Notes: a model not told the origin generated them from the sequence alone. Counted from the first letter of the stretch, positions 17,387 to 27,369 are shown. The stretch: 64,000 nucleotides of DNA from Planctomicrobium piriforme (GCA_945860955.1 CAMATH010000016.1:17462-81461), one strand, 5' to 3'. Translations and numbers: made by a program.

Positions 17387-19093
17387 CTAATCCAAATCGT
17401 CGATGGTATCGACCTCGTGATCACCCTCTGCTCCCACCGCGACCACTTCTCCCTCGGGAATCTCGCCTCCCTTGGCCGTTTCGACGAACCCCTTCAAGTG
17501 CATCGAGCGGGTGTGGTGCTGCAGTTTTCGCAGTGCTTTCGATTCGATCTGACGAATCCGCTCGCGGGTCACCTTGAAAATGCGCCCGGTCTCTTCCAGG
17601 GTGTAGCTGTAGCCATCCCCCAGACCGTACCGCAATTTGATGATCTCGCGTTCACGATAGGTCAGGCTCTTCAGCACGTGACCGATCTTGTCCTTGAGCA
17701 ACTTATGCATCGCTGACTCAGACGGCGTATGCTCCGAGCCATCTTCCAGGAAGTCGCCGAAGCTCGAATCTTCGCTCTCTCCGACAGGGGTATCGAGGCT
17801 GATCGGGTGCTTCCAGGTCTTCATGATTCGCTGGGTTTCTTCCAGCGACAGGCCGACCGCCTTCGACAACTCTTCCATCGTTGGCTCGCGACCCTTCTTC
17901 TGGCGGAGTTCTTCACTCTTCGCCTTCAGGGTCGAGATGCTCTGGAACATATGTACCGGGATCCGGATCGTCCGGGCATGGTCGGCGACCGCCCGGGTGA
18001 TCGCCTGCCGAATCCACCACGTCGCGTACGTCGAGAACTTGTACCCGCGACGGTACTCGTACTTCTCAACGCCACGCATCAGGCCGGCGTTTCCTTCCTG
18101 AATCAGGTCGAGGAAACTGAGGCCCCGGTTGCGGTACTTCTTGGCGATCGAAACCACCAGCCGCAAGTTGCCTCCCGACAGTTCCTGCTTTGCCTGCGTC
18201 CAGACCGCGAACCGCTGCTGCACAATCCGCACCCGCTCCCGCATCGATTCGGGGGTTTCGTGCGTCATCAGCGTCAGTTCATGCAGTTCCCGCTCGGCAC
18301 GCGCCAATTCGTCGTGATTTCGGCGGGAACGTCGCAATTCCTTGATGTGCAGCTCCAGCTCGGTCATCCGGCCGCTGACCTGGTACAACCGCTTCATGAT
18401 CGGCTGCAACCGCTGAGTCCGCAGACTCAGTTCTTCGAACAGTGTCGTCATCTTGCGGCGACATGTCACCAGGGCTTCGTGAATCTTCGCGCGCTCGGCG
18501 GCCGGGGTCGCCGGGTCGAACCAGCGGCCAAAGTCAGCGATATTCCCTTCCATCAGACGTTTGATGGTCGGCAAATTGTGCGGCATCCGCCCGAGAATCT
18601 GCTCTTTCTTGACGTTTTCGGTCTCGGAGGTGCGCAGCGTCCGCTCGAATGGCAGTTCACCCGCGAAGACTTTTTCCAACGTCTCCAGCGCCGCCGTCAT
18701 GCAGAAATGGCACTCCATCAGCGCCCGGCGATATCGCTTGCGGCTGACTTCGATTTTCTTGGCCAGATAGATCTCGCGCTCGCGGCTCAGCAGCGGGATG
18801 TTTCCCATCTGACTGAGGTACATTCGCACCGGATCCCGCGACGACATGGCGGGGGCTGGGGCGTCGTCTTTGTCTTTGTCGGACGGAGGCTTGACCGGCA
18901 TGCCCGGCTGTGGCTTATTGGGATCCTCTTTCAGGTCGAGCTTGCGCTCTTCCAGGTTGAGAACCAGCACGTCGACCAGCGACGGCGCGCCCCCTTCGTC
19001 AGGCAGGTAAGCGTGCACCTCCTGAAATGTCACAAAGCCCCGCTGCTTCGCGTTGCGCAACAGCACCGACAGGGGGTCATCAAACTCGTGCAC
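17387..19093 (-). CDS. rpoD: housekeeping RNA polymerase sigma factor RpoD/SigA
   Basis: Directs RNA polymerase to most promoters. The start is GTG at 19093 because an AAGGGAG ribosome site lies just upstream; the longer frame from 19174 lacks such a site. The 568-residue protein has an N-terminal region 1.1-like helical domain (about 1-65), an acidic linker, region 1.2 ([20 protein letters not shown]), a long non-conserved region, region 2 ([20 protein letters not shown], then [14 protein letters not shown]), region 3 and region 4 ([20 protein letters not shown]). The size and full set of regions identify it as the primary sigma factor. A perfect TATAAT lies about 130 bases upstream. Confidence 0.93.
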   Translation of the reverse strand: MHEFDDPLSVLLRNAKQRGFVTFQEVHAYLPDEGGAPSLVDVLVLNLEERKLDLKEDPNKPQPGMPVKPPSDKDKDDAPAPAMSSRDPVRMYLSQMGNIPLLSREREIYLAKKIEVSRKRYRRALMECHFCMTAALETLEKVFAGELPFERTLRTSETENVKKEQILGRMPHNLPTIKRLMEGNIADFGRWFDPATPAAERAKIHEALVTCRRKMTTLFEELSLRTQRLQPIMKRLYQVSGRMTELELHIKELRRSRRNHDELARAERELHELTLMTHETPESMRERVRIVQQRFAVWTQAKQELSGGNLRLVVSIAKKYRNRGLSFLDLIQEGNAGLMRGVEKYEYRRGYKFSTYATWWIRQAITRAVADHARTIRIPVHMFQSISTLKAKSEELRQKKGREPTMEELSKAVGLSLEETQRIMKTWKHPISLDTPVGESEDSSFGDFLEDGSEHTPSESAMHKLLKDKIGHVLKSLTYREREIIKLRYGLGDGYSYTLEETGRIFKVTRERIRQIESKALRKLQHHTRSMHLKGFVETAKGGEIPEGEVVAVGAEGDHEVDTIDDLD

Positions 19094-19225
19094 GGAACAC
19101 TCCCTTTTCAAGGATCTGGGTGAAATTGATCCATCCTGGCAGGCAGCCGAAGGGAATCCGATCCGCGGGGCCATTCGTCCCCAGTTCTCTGCTTCACTTC
19201 GGCCAACGACGAGGTCTCAATGAAT

Positions 19226-19231
19226 ATTATA
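19226..19231 (-). promoter_or_regulatory. candidate -10 box (TATAAT) for rpoD
   Basis: On the minus strand the hexamer TATAAT matches the -10 consensus exactly and lies about 133 bases before the rpoD start in a 292-bp spacer (19094-19385). No good -35 box is visible at 17 bases, so this is tentative. Nothing else was recognised in the spacer. Confidence 0.4.
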
Positions 19232-19385
19232 CTGTGGTTGTGGGGTTGGTCTGAAAAATGCGACGGGAAGGGGGAAATCCATTCTCGATTATCTCCGTTC
19301 GGACCGGATTGAGTCAACTCTCCGAGTTGGCAATCTGGGGGGAGTTGGGAGAGTGGTGTTCGGTTCAATCCAAATTGGTAACTCC

Positions 19386-21533
19386 TTACGCGGCATCACG
19401 TTGTACTGCGCGAGGCGACTCTCCCAGTCGGGGGAATTCCCCCGATTTCTCGGGTTGTGTCGATTTCGACGCATTGCCAATCGAATCCCCGGATTCGACC
19501 ACATTTTCGTTTGCGAGGTCGCGAGCGTGATACAGTCGGCGGTAGGTTGAGCAGTCCCGCAGCAATTCGGCGTGCGTACCATTCGCAACGACTCTCCCGC
19601 GCTCCAACACCACAATCCGCGTCAGAAACGACAACAGGCTGTCGGTGATCGAATGCGTGATCAGAAACACCGTCCGACCTTTCACAAACCGTTCCAGCGA
19701 CTGATGGATCAAACGTTCACTCAGGGCGTCGATCGCACTGGTCGCCTCATCCAGGATCAGGATTCCAGGGTTCCTCAAAATCGCCCGCGCCAGTGCGATC
19801 CGTTGCCGCTGTCCGCCGGATAGGCTGGCACCTTTGGCACCGACGCGCGTCTCCAGGCCGTCGGGCATCTGATCGAGGAATTGCGTCACAGAAGCCCGAT
19901 CCGCGGCCGCTTTGATCTGGGCTCGCGTCGCTTCCGGATTTCCGCAACGGATGTTTTCAGCGATCGTGTCGTCAAACAGCAGCGTCTCTTGGGTAACGAA
20001 ACCGATCTTGAGCCGCAGGTCGCGCAGCGAGAAATCCCGCAGATCGATTCCATTCAGATTCACCGAACCTCGATCGGGATCGTAAAACCGCGGGATCAGA
20101 TTCACCAGCGTCGATTTCCCAGATCCGTTTTCTCCCACCACGGCGACGACCTCGCCAGCGGCGATATGGAGCGTGACGCCATCCAGAACCGTGGGGCGGG
20201 CATGCCCCTGGCTCGCGAAGGTGAACCCCACATCCCGGAATTCGACCTGACGGATTTCCTGGGGAAACTCCACAGGCCGGGCCGACTCGACCACCAGCGA
20301 CTTGGTATCCATCAACTGGAACACCCGGTCCGCCGCCGCCGCCGACCGCTTCAGCTTGCTGAAAATACTCGACAGTTTCCGCACCGGGTCGAGAATCCCC
20401 GCCAGCAGGGTGTACATCATCGAGAGTTCCGCCACATCCATGGGCTCACTCGCCAGGGGAATGCCAAAGATACTCGTCTCTCCCCGCAGCACCAGGTACG
20501 CCCCAGGGAGGATCCCCATCACCACAGCGACCATGCCGAGCATTTCGGTGGTCGGGCTGGTCAGGGCGTCGGTCATCACGATCCGCATCGACCGCCGGTA
20601 GAACTGCTTGCTTTCCCGGTGATGGACCCGCCTTTGGCGACGGCCGCCATTGAACGCGATCACCACCTTGATCGACTCGAATGACTCTTCGAGAACCTGG
20701 TAGATTCGGGCGACCGATTCCATCGACTTGTGACTCGCCTTTTTCAGGCTCTTGCCAATTCGATGAAACACGACTCCCGCGACCGGTACGAACAGGATCG
20801 ACAGCAACGTGAGTTGCCAGTTGACCCAGAACGCCATACACAGACAGGCGATCGCCTTCAGTGGTTCGCGCACCAGCCGGCCACCCAGGAGGCCCAGCCC
20901 CGAACCCAGTGCCTCAATGTCATATGTCAGCCGGGCCATCAGATCCGACGTCCCCTGCAATTTGAGAGTCTGGTAGTCCAGCGTCAGAACTTTGCGGAAG
21001 CATGCTTTGCGCAGCCGCATGACGGTTTGTTCGACCACGCTCCCGACCAGCACTTCCTCGGCGAACATACACGCCAGCTTCGCCACGGTCAGGAGCAGGA
21101 TGACTCCCAGAATGAGCGCGAACGACCGAAACAGGTCGGCGGGCAACAGGGGAATCGCGTAGACTTCGATCCAGCGGTACAGTGCGAGTCGCTGCGACGC
21201 CGTCGTCAGTTTCCGTTCCGCCCGGGCCTTTTTACGTAACAGGCTCAATTCATGGGCGGAATCAGTGGCGACTTCGCTTTCGCGATGTTCCAGATCTTCC
21301 TTCGCCTCGGAAATCTGCTGTTCGCAACCGTCAATCAGTTCCTGCAGGCAGATCGCGGGGGACTTCCCTTCGAGCAGTACTTTGACGACGGGATAGGCGA
21401 TCGAGAGGATCGCCCCCCAGAAGAAGGCGACCAGCCCGGCGAGTAAAAACGACACGAACAACCGGCGCCGGCTGGGCCAGACGTAGGGGAGAATTCGTGT
21501 GAAGTGGCTGACTTCGCGGTTTTCGGGTGACAT
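19386..21533 (-). CDS. MsbA-like ABC transporter (fused membrane and ATPase domains)
   Basis: A half-transporter of 715 residues that likely flips or exports lipids or other hydrophobic compounds as a homodimer. The ATG at 21533 is chosen; the longer frame has a low-quality leader. There are six membrane segments. The first loop (about 60-115) is unusually long and predicted coiled coil (QQISEAKEDLEHRESEV), which is larger than in E. coli MsbA. The ATPase domain has Walker A (GENGSGKST, about 467-475), the signature LSGGQ (571-575), Walker B (ILILDEAT) and the H-loop histidine (LITHSITD). It is a single-gene unit with no adjacent partner. Confidence 0.88.
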   Translation of the reverse strand: MSPENREVSHFTRILPYVWPSRRRLFVSFLLAGLVAFFWGAILSIAYPVVKVLLEGKSPAICLQELIDGCEQQISEAKEDLEHRESEVATDSAHELSLLRKKARAERKLTTASQRLALYRWIEVYAIPLLPADLFRSFALILGVILLLTVAKLACMFAEEVLVGSVVEQTVMRLRKACFRKVLTLDYQTLKLQGTSDLMARLTYDIEALGSGLGLLGGRLVREPLKAIACLCMAFWVNWQLTLLSILFVPVAGVVFHRIGKSLKKASHKSMESVARIYQVLEESFESIKVVIAFNGGRRQRRVHHRESKQFYRRSMRIVMTDALTSPTTEMLGMVAVVMGILPGAYLVLRGETSIFGIPLASEPMDVAELSMMYTLLAGILDPVRKLSSIFSKLKRSAAAADRVFQLMDTKSLVVESARPVEFPQEIRQVEFRDVGFTFASQGHARPTVLDGVTLHIAAGEVVAVVGENGSGKSTLVNLIPRFYDPDRGSVNLNGIDLRDFSLRDLRLKIGFVTQETLLFDDTIAENIRCGNPEATRAQIKAAADRASVTQFLDQMPDGLETRVGAKGASLSGGQRQRIALARAILRNPGILILDEATSAIDALSERLIHQSLERFVKGRTVFLITHSITDSLLSFLTRIVVLERGRVVANGTHAELLRDCSTYRRLYHARDLANENVVESGDSIGNASKSTQPEKSGEFPRLGESPRAVQRDAA

Positions 21534-21789
21534 GCATCCTGCTCGTCGTGACGGGATGCCGGCTGTTTCACCGGGTCGGCCGGGCGCATTCCAAAACACC
21601 CGCGGCGACTCTCCCGCACGTGTCATCTAGCAAATCCACCGGTTCCGACGCAAGACGAAGTTGCTCACCTGCAGATCCGAACACCATTGGGCTATTTTGG
21701 TCCCCGCCCGATCGCTCGCACGGGAGGTCACTCCGCCTGGCGGTTCTACGTACCACAGCCGCTTTAAATACTCGGTTGGGTGTAATCGA

Positions 21790-22131
21790 CTAACTTTCGT
21801 TCCACAGATGCCGTACCAGCCCCCCCGCTTCTGTCAGGGAATTGTCTTCCTCAAACGTGCCCATGTACGCGAAATGGGCGCGGATCTCACGCAGCTCCTT
21901 GTCGTTGGGCCGACGGGAAGGAGACGCCGCTGGATCGGCGTTTGCTGCGAATGAGACCGTAATGTGCGTCCTGCGACCTCCCCCTTTTCCCGCCGACTCG
22001 TCCGCGACGGTCAATCGCAAATACCCTTTGGGACGTGCAACCGCATACACCTCGAGTTCCCCGCCCCCAGCCCGCTCATGGATCGCGAGCAGCTCCGCGG
22101 AGACCGGGACAGCCTCGAGTTTCAGTGACAT
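21790..22131 (-). CDS. small conserved-looking protein, function unknown
   Basis: A 113-residue soluble protein. The ATG at 22131 has GGAG nine bases upstream, which supports it as a real gene. The sequence alternates beta-like strands (GELEVYAVAR, KGYLRLTVAD, THITVSFAAN) with a basic middle and ends in a helix (DKELREIRAHFAYM). There is no signal peptide, membrane segment or motif I recognise. The upstream neighbour on the same strand is absent; downstream is the MsbA-like gene, 256 bases away, so it is probably transcribed alone. Confidence 0.55.
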   Translation of the reverse strand: MSLKLEAVPVSAELLAIHERAGGGELEVYAVARPKGYLRLTVADESAGKGGGRRTHITVSFAANADPAASPSRRPNDKELREIRAHFAYMGTFEEDNSLTEAGGLVRHLWNES

Positions 22132-22202
22132 GCAAATCAGCTCCGAAGGAACGGGGAAAGAGGGTTATACTCTACGCGGCAGAAAACCACGGCGTAGCCG
22201 CT

Positions 22203-22258
22203 GAGCCGCGCCCGTCAGGACGCGGTTACCGACTACCGCTTCCTGACGGGCGCGGCTC
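22203..22258. repeat. palindromic dispersed repeat, copy 1
   Basis: A 56-bp hairpin sequence with arms GAGCCGCGCCCGTCAGGA and TCCTGACGGGCGCGGCTC around a short centre containing CGCGGT/ACCGC. Near-identical palindromes occur at 24869-24926 and 37075-37132. It is intergenic, upstream of gluQ. Confidence 0.85.
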
Positions 22259-22372
22259 GGGCTGAACAGAACTCAACTCGAAGTCTACCAGAAACCGCAC
22301 CACAACTGCCGTTTCAGGTCGGGCGGCGAATTCGCTACGATCAGCCCGTCGTTGAATTCCCGGGAAGTCCCC

Positions 22373-23257
22373 ATGCGCACCCGTTTCGCCCCCAGTCCAA
22401 CCGGTCCGCTGCATCTGGGGCATGTCGCCGCGATGATTTTTGTCTGGGGACTGGCCGACCGCGAGCGGGCGACGGTCGACGTCCGTATCGAAGACCACGA
22501 TCGCCAGCGCTGCCGTCCCGAATACACCGATCGTCTGATCGCTGACCTGGAATGGCTCGGTTTCGTCCCCGCGCGCGGGGGAAACTGGTCGCGGCAGTCG
22601 TCGCACTGCGACCGCTACGAGTTGGCACTCTCGGCCTTGCGCGATCGCGGACTGATCTACGCCTGTGAATGCAGCCGCAGAATGCTGGGAACGGCCCGCG
22701 ATGGTCTCGAACCCTGTTACGCTGGAACGTGTCGCGACAGCAGATTGCGTGAGTCGCCGACGACGTCGTTACGCATCCGTCTTCCCGATGACCGCATCCG
22801 GTTTCTTGACGAACGCCATGGTGTTCAGGAACAGCAGCCTGCGAGTCAGTGTGGCGATTTTGTGATCCGCGACCGGCACGGGCACTGGACGTACCAATTC
22901 GCAGTGACAGTCGATGATCTGACCGACGGAATCGATTGGATCATTCGCGGCGACGACCTGTTGCCGTCGACCGGTCGACAACTATTGCTGCGCCGGCTCC
23001 TGGGAAACCATGCCACGCCGCGGTGGTTTCACCATCCCCTGATTCTGGATGCGAATGGCCGCAAATTGTCGAAGAGCGAGGCGGCTCCACCACTGGAGGA
23101 TTTGCGACAAGCGGGGTTCAAGGCCGCCCAGGTGATTGGACTGGCGGCGTGGCGGGTGGGGCTGGTGAGGGAGGGGGGCGCGATTGAGGCGGCGGAGGTG
23201 GGAGAGTGGGTTGGCAGGGAGCTGACGCCGCTCCGCTCGCCTGGTGAGGTTACGTAA
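22373..23257 (+). CDS. gluQ: glutamyl-Q tRNA(Asp) synthetase
   Basis: Attaches glutamate to the queuosine base of tRNA(Asp). The 294-residue protein is a class I glutamyl-tRNA synthetase catalytic core without an anticodon-binding domain, the usual length for this enzyme. The HIGH-type motif is in RFAPSPTGPLHLGHV near the N-terminus, and the KMSKS-type motif is RKLSKSE near residue 228. Cysteines in CECSR and CYAGTCRD around residues 99-121 match the zinc site of the family. The start ATG at 22373 leads directly into the conserved core. Its 3' end overlaps the convergent decarboxylase gene by eight bases. Confidence 0.9.
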   Translation: MRTRFAPSPTGPLHLGHVAAMIFVWGLADRERATVDVRIEDHDRQRCRPEYTDRLIADLEWLGFVPARGGNWSRQSSHCDRYELALSALRDRGLIYACECSRRMLGTARDGLEPCYAGTCRDSRLRESPTTSLRIRLPDDRIRFLDERHGVQEQQPASQCGDFVIRDRHGHWTYQFAVTVDDLTDGIDWIIRGDDLLPSTGRQLLLRRLLGNHATPRWFHHPLILDANGRKLSKSEAAPPLEDLRQAGFKAAQVIGLAAWRVGLVREGGAIEAAEVGEWVGRELTPLRSPGEVT

Positions 23258-24803
23258 GACGCTCGCCGTGATGGCGGAGGGTCGCCAACAGGTTGTCGAG
23301 ATGATCGGCCGTTGTTAGAGGATTGATCAGGGTGCAACGGAGCGCGGCCACACCGTTTTGTGCCGTGGGGACCAGATAGCTGTCACCCGACTCGATCACC
23401 GAACGCCGCAGTCGAAGCTGAAACGCGCCGACCTCGGCGGGAGTCGCGTCACGGAGTTTCGCAGGGATGTGGCGAAAGACCACGATGTTGCATTGCGGTT
23501 CGTGTAGAGGGACGAAATCGTCGGCGGCAGCCAGTTTCTCATACAGCGTTCGCCCCAGCGCGAACGTCACATCGACCAGATCCTCGAACAACTGAGGCCC
23601 GAACAGGCTCCAGACGCCCCACAACCCGAGTGCCGCCCCTCGTTTGGTGCATTCCAGTGTACGCAGACCGCCATCGAATTCCGCGAGGCCCGGAGTGGAG
23701 GGATCGAACAGGTACGGGGCGCTTTGACGGAACGCCTCAAAGCCGTGCTGTTTGTTCTTGTAGAACAGAAACGCGCACAGGGCGGGCACAAACAGCATCT
23801 TGTGGGCGTCCCACGTGAGACTGTCTGCCTGATCGAGGCCGGCGAGCAAGTGGCGGTGCTTTTTGCTGAGGAGTGCCGCTCCGCCGTGCGCCGCGTCGAC
23901 GTGCAACCAAACCTCCTGCCGCCGGCAGACGTCGGCGATTTCCACCAGCGGGTCAAACGCGCCGATGGGGGTCGCACAGGAACTGGCGGCGACCGCGATG
24001 ATGGGATGCCCCCGGCGTTTCAAGTCAGTCAGCGAGTCATCGAGTCGTTGCGGGTCCATGCGCCGGCGGCTATCGAGTACGGCGGGCACGACGTGGTTGG
24101 TGCCGATTCCAGTGATGCCTGCCGCCCGGGCGAGGCAGTAATGGGCGTCCGCCTGCACGACGAGTTTCGCGGGCTGGCCGCCGGCCGACTGCAACTCGGG
24201 CGCGATCCCCTGTTCCCAGCTCTGGCCCAGCTTCACGTTGCGGGCGACGAGAATCGCCGTCAGATTCGCGATCGACGCTCCATGCGTCACGATTCCGCCG
24301 CTGTTGGCGCTGTCCCAGCCGATGTGTCCTGTCAGGGTGCGGATCATCGCCTGTTCCGCGGCGCTGGCCCACGGACCCATCTCAAAGATCGCCATGGGGT
24401 TGTTGGTGACCGCTCCAATGCAGTCGAACAAACCCGCGAGTGGGACCGGAGCGGGAACCTGATGCCCCACATACCGCGGGTCATGCAGATTGATTCCATT
24501 CGCGAGCGCGAGTTCCACCAGTCGCGCGAACTGTTCGACGCACCGCGCGTCCCCAACGGCGGGGGACTCCTCCGCAGGTGACTTCCAAGCGGCGCGGAAG
24601 GCGTTCAGTGAGTCAAGCGCCTGCGCGGTGAGCTGGCGAGGATCGGTCCAGTTCAAGACCGATCCCTGTGACTGTTCGGATCGATCGAGGTGCGACGCCA
24701 ACTGGTCAATCAACCGGTCTCCCGCGGCGCGAAAGAGCTCGGGTTGATACGCCCGCCGAATGCGACTGGCGGCTTGTTCTAATTCTGGATCGGAGGAGGC
24801 CAT
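23250..24803 (-). CDS. PLP-dependent (group II) decarboxylase
   Basis: A 517-residue enzyme of the aromatic-amino-acid / diaminobutyrate / glutamate decarboxylase superfamily (fold type I). The PLP lysine is in TWDAHKML (K335) and the aspartate that holds the pyridine ring is in HVDAAHGG (D303). The start at ATG 24803 (MASSDPELEQ) is preferred because the preceding 12 codons are not conserved-looking. Substrate cannot be told from sequence alone: it could be L-2,4-diaminobutyrate, aspartate or an aromatic amino acid. It stands alone, convergent with gluQ. Confidence 0.85.
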   Translation of the reverse strand: MASSDPELEQAASRIRRAYQPELFRAAGDRLIDQLASHLDRSEQSQGSVLNWTDPRQLTAQALDSLNAFRAAWKSPAEESPAVGDARCVEQFARLVELALANGINLHDPRYVGHQVPAPVPLAGLFDCIGAVTNNPMAIFEMGPWASAAEQAMIRTLTGHIGWDSANSGGIVTHGASIANLTAILVARNVKLGQSWEQGIAPELQSAGGQPAKLVVQADAHYCLARAAGITGIGTNHVVPAVLDSRRRMDPQRLDDSLTDLKRRGHPIIAVAASSCATPIGAFDPLVEIADVCRRQEVWLHVDAAHGGAALLSKKHRHLLAGLDQADSLTWDAHKMLFVPALCAFLFYKNKQHGFEAFRQSAPYLFDPSTPGLAEFDGGLRTLECTKRGAALGLWGVWSLFGPQLFEDLVDVTFALGRTLYEKLAAADDFVPLHEPQCNIVVFRHIPAKLRDATPAEVGAFQLRLRRSVIESGDSYLVPTAQNGVAALRCTLINPLTTADHLDNLLATLRHHGERLT

Positions 24804-24868
24804 CGGGTCGAGTTTAGGGGGAATCGAAGGGAGTCTCAATCGGCGGCCGAAAACGCGGTGTCACCGCA

Positions 24869-24926
24869 GAGCCGCGCCCGCAGTAAGCGGTCATACCGGT
24901 CAACCGCTTCCTGACGGGCGCGTCTC
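24869..24926. repeat. palindromic dispersed repeat, copy 2 (degenerate)
   Basis: The arms GAGCCGCGCCCG and CGGGCGCGTCTC with inner AAGCGGT/ACCGCTT correspond to the repeats at 22.2 and 37.1 kb, with several substitutions in the left arm. Confidence 0.75.
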
Positions 24927-25175
24927 GGATTCGACGTCGGGCTGGCGCAACCTCAGAAGCGAGCCGTCCGTCGCGAAATGGGTTGGTCTCCGTCGGGGCT
25001 TCGCCGCTCCGCTCACCATTCCGCGACGCCCATTATCGTGTCACCGCGTGAAATCTCAGATTGCTTCTTTGTGAGTTCTGGGGCAGCCCCCAGTGCGTCA
25101 AATTGCGGTTGTGCACGCAGCGGGGGCAGTCGTTCTGAGAAAGACGCCTACGTTACCCGCGGACACCATTCGGAC

Positions 25176-25218
25176 TTGCAACACTCACACACCAACTGTA
25201 TGATGTGTTGTCATACAG
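25176..25218 (+). promoter_or_regulatory. sigma-70 promoter overlapped by a GntR/YtrA-type operator
   Basis: TTGCAA (25176-25181) and TATGAT (25199-25204) are spaced by 17 bases. The -10 box lies inside a perfect inverted repeat CTGTATGA-N7-TCATACAG (25196-25218), 21 bases upstream of the GntR start. The arrangement predicts autorepression of the operon by its first gene. Confidence 0.75.
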
Positions 25219-25239
25219 CGAAAACACCCCGCCGACAGC

Positions 25240-25662
25240 ATGCACATTCACGTCGACCACAACAGCAGCCGCCCCGTCACCCGTCAGGTGATCGAGCAGA
25301 TTCACTGGCTGATCGTCAGCGGCCGGCTCGCTCCAGGCACCCGGCTGCCGTCGATTCGTGAGTTGTCGAAGCAGCTGCAGGTGAACCCGACCACAGTCAC
25401 CCGCATCTACGGCGAACTCGCCGGCGCGGGAGTCATCGTGATGCGGCAGGGAGATGGCGCGTTCGTCGCCGACCAGCCGTTGCGGCCTTCCCCGGAAGAG
25501 ATCGAACGTCGGGTCGCCGAACTTTCACGCGCGATGCTCGTGGAAGGTCTGCGGCACGGATTGAGCAAACGGGAAATCGATCAGATCGTCGCGGCGGAGT
25601 ATCAGAAGATCCGCCAAACCCCCGAAGAGAAGAAGGGAAAGCATGAACCCGCCCGCCCTTGA
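25240..25662 (+). CDS. GntR family transcriptional regulator, YtrA subfamily
   Basis: A 140-residue repressor with a winged helix-turn-helix in the first 75 residues (RLPSIRELSKQLQVNPTTVT) and a short helical C-terminal dimerisation part (about 85-125) instead of a ligand-binding domain. That size defines the YtrA group, whose members usually control ABC transporter genes next to them. Here it overlaps the ATPase gene by 20 bases and has a palindromic site over its own promoter. The effector, if any, is unknown. Confidence 0.88.
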   Translation: MHIHVDHNSSRPVTRQVIEQIHWLIVSGRLAPGTRLPSIRELSKQLQVNPTTVTRIYGELAGAGVIVMRQGDGAFVADQPLRPSPEEIERRVAELSRAMLVEGLRHGLSKREIDQIVAAEYQKIRQTPEEKKGKHEPARP

Positions 25663-26599
25663 GACACGCGGCCTCACCAAACGCTTTGGCAAATCGCCGG
25701 TCGTGGACGAATTGTCGCTGGCGGTCCCCGTCGGGTCGGTCTGCGGTCTGCTCGGCAACAACGGTGCCGGCAAGACGACGACGATTCGCATGCTGATGGG
25801 GCACCTGTACCCGTCGGCGGGATCCGTGCTGACGCTTGGTGTCGACCCGCACTACCAGCGGGAGGAGACTCTCCAGCGAATCGCCTACGTCTCGGAATCG
25901 ATGCGACTGCCGTGGTGGATGACGGTGGCCGGGGCGCTGCGGATGAACGCCAGTCTGTTTCCGAAGTGGGAAGCGCGACGTGCTGACCAGTTGCTCGACG
26001 CGTTCGATCTCTCGCGAAAGAGCCGGTTCGGGCTGATGTCTTCGGGGCAACGTCGCAAGACGCTGCTGCTATTGGCGCTGTGCCAGGGGGCCGAGTTGTT
26101 GATCTTCGATGAGCCTGCGAACGGACTCGATCTGGAATCGCGACGGGCGTTTCTCGACTGCGTACTCGATCTGGCGCTCGAAGGAAACCGGACCGTGCTG
26201 CTCTCGTCGCACATTCTCAGTGACCTGGAACGGGTGGTCGATCGGATCATTCTGTTGCGCAAGGGGCGACTGCTGCATTCGGGGGTTCTCGACGAACTGA
26301 AATCGGGGACGCGTCGGCTGTTCGTGCCGTTGCGGCTGGAGCGGTCGGTGTTCGACGAACACTTTCGCGTCCATGCGTACGAAGCGGCCGACGCGGGCGG
26401 CACGACGGCGACGGTACTCGATTTCAGCGACGCCGCCTGGCTGCGATTTCTGTCGGCGCTGCCCGGCGAGATCCGCCCCGACACAAGGGAGTACGGTTTG
26501 AATCTCGAGGAACTCTATCTGGAGTTCGCCGGGAATCGAACCAACAGGCCCCGGGATCGGGGAACGATGAATGAACAAATCCGAATCACCAATCCATGA
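25643..26599 (+). CDS. ABC transporter ATP-binding protein
   Basis: A 318-residue ATPase of the ABC-2 exporter class. Walker A is GNNGAGKTT (about residues 36-44), the signature is the variant MSSGQ (about 132-136) instead of LSGGQ, and Walker B is LLIFDEPANGLD with the downstream switch histidine in LLSSHIL. The C-terminal 90 residues are a poorly conserved extension. The start ATG at 25643 overlaps the regulator gene and has a GAAGAAGGG purine stretch upstream. It should pair with the permease encoded next. Confidence 0.9.
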   Translation: MNPPALETRGLTKRFGKSPVVDELSLAVPVGSVCGLLGNNGAGKTTTIRMLMGHLYPSAGSVLTLGVDPHYQREETLQRIAYVSESMRLPWWMTVAGALRMNASLFPKWEARRADQLLDAFDLSRKSRFGLMSSGQRRKTLLLLALCQGAELLIFDEPANGLDLESRRAFLDCVLDLALEGNRTVLLSSHILSDLERVVDRIILLRKGRLLHSGVLDELKSGTRRLFVPLRLERSVFDEHFRVHAYEAADAGGTTATVLDFSDAAWLRFLSALPGEIRPDTREYGLNLEELYLEFAGNRTNRPRDRGTMNEQIRITNP

Positions 26600-26632
26600 C
26601 GTGGCCCGAAAAATCCAACACAGGAGTCCAAC

Positions 26633-27355
26633 GTGAGATTTGCACTACTGAAATACGATCTCTGTCGTGTGCTGGGCTGGTGGATACCCGCAGCGCTCGT
26701 GGTCTGGCTGATCGTGTTGTTCGACACCGCACCGTTGCCGGTGACCGAATCGTGGCTGCTGGTAGTCGCCCAATTGCTGGGGCTGTCGACCGCTTGGCCC
26801 TTGTTTTCAGAATCTTCGTCGACGTTGTGTTACGTCTTCACCCGGGGGATGACGCGCTCGCGAATCTTTTGGTCTCGCTGGCTGCTGGGAATGGCCTTTC
26901 TGGGAGTTGTGACAGCAACCGCCTGGGGGTTGATTGCTCTCGGTCCCCGGGCGCACATGCACCGCGTGTTCGAATTTGACGACGCGGTCTTCTTTCCCAT
27001 GGTGCGTGATTTCGAATCGAGCTGCGTTGTCGAAATTCTCAAACTCTCGGCGGTCGTTTACTGTCTGACCGCGTTCGTACTCACGCTCCGCAAGTTGCTT
27101 TCACCACGCCGGACTTCCAGTCTGTGGGGAGGGCTGCGCACCGCCCGCGACATGGCGATCCTGACGCTGGCATTCCTCGTCATCTGGACCATTTCGCAGT
27201 CGCTGGAAAGCTCGCCGTTCGTGGCCCGGGTCGCTCCGGCCTATGCGCTGTTTGAAAAGGCGTTCTGGTACTGGAACCCTTTCTTCTGGCTGGCGGCGGC
27301 GCTTTGCACCTGGAGCGCGGCCCACATCTACCGGCATCTCGAATTCCCCGCCTGA
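26633..27355 (+). CDS. ABC-type membrane protein (permease), partner of the preceding ATPase
   Basis: A 240-residue membrane protein that begins with GTG at 26633 after a CAGGAG ribosome site. Six hydrophobic segments can be seen (about residues 15-33, 40-60, 85-105, 133-150, 170-190, 212-230). It is small and not recognisably similar to a named permease, but position in the GntR-ATPase operon makes it the probable membrane half of the transporter. Confidence 0.75.
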   Translation: MRFALLKYDLCRVLGWWIPAALVVWLIVLFDTAPLPVTESWLLVVAQLLGLSTAWPLFSESSSTLCYVFTRGMTRSRIFWSRWLLGMAFLGVVTATAWGLIALGPRAHMHRVFEFDDAVFFPMVRDFESSCVVEILKLSAVVYCLTAFVLTLRKLLSPRRTSSLWGGLRTARDMAILTLAFLVIWTISQSLESSPFVARVAPAYALFEKAFWYWNPFFWLAAALCTWSAAHIYRHLEFPA

Positions 27356-27369
27356 ACCGAGGTCGTTCC

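Larger units (their letters stand above)
24804..25239. other. intergenic region with repeat and regulator promoter
   Basis: The 436-bp spacer contains the second palindromic repeat (24869-24926) and the promoter/operator of the GntR gene (25176-25218). The remaining sequence shows no gene I can support. Confidence 0.5.
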
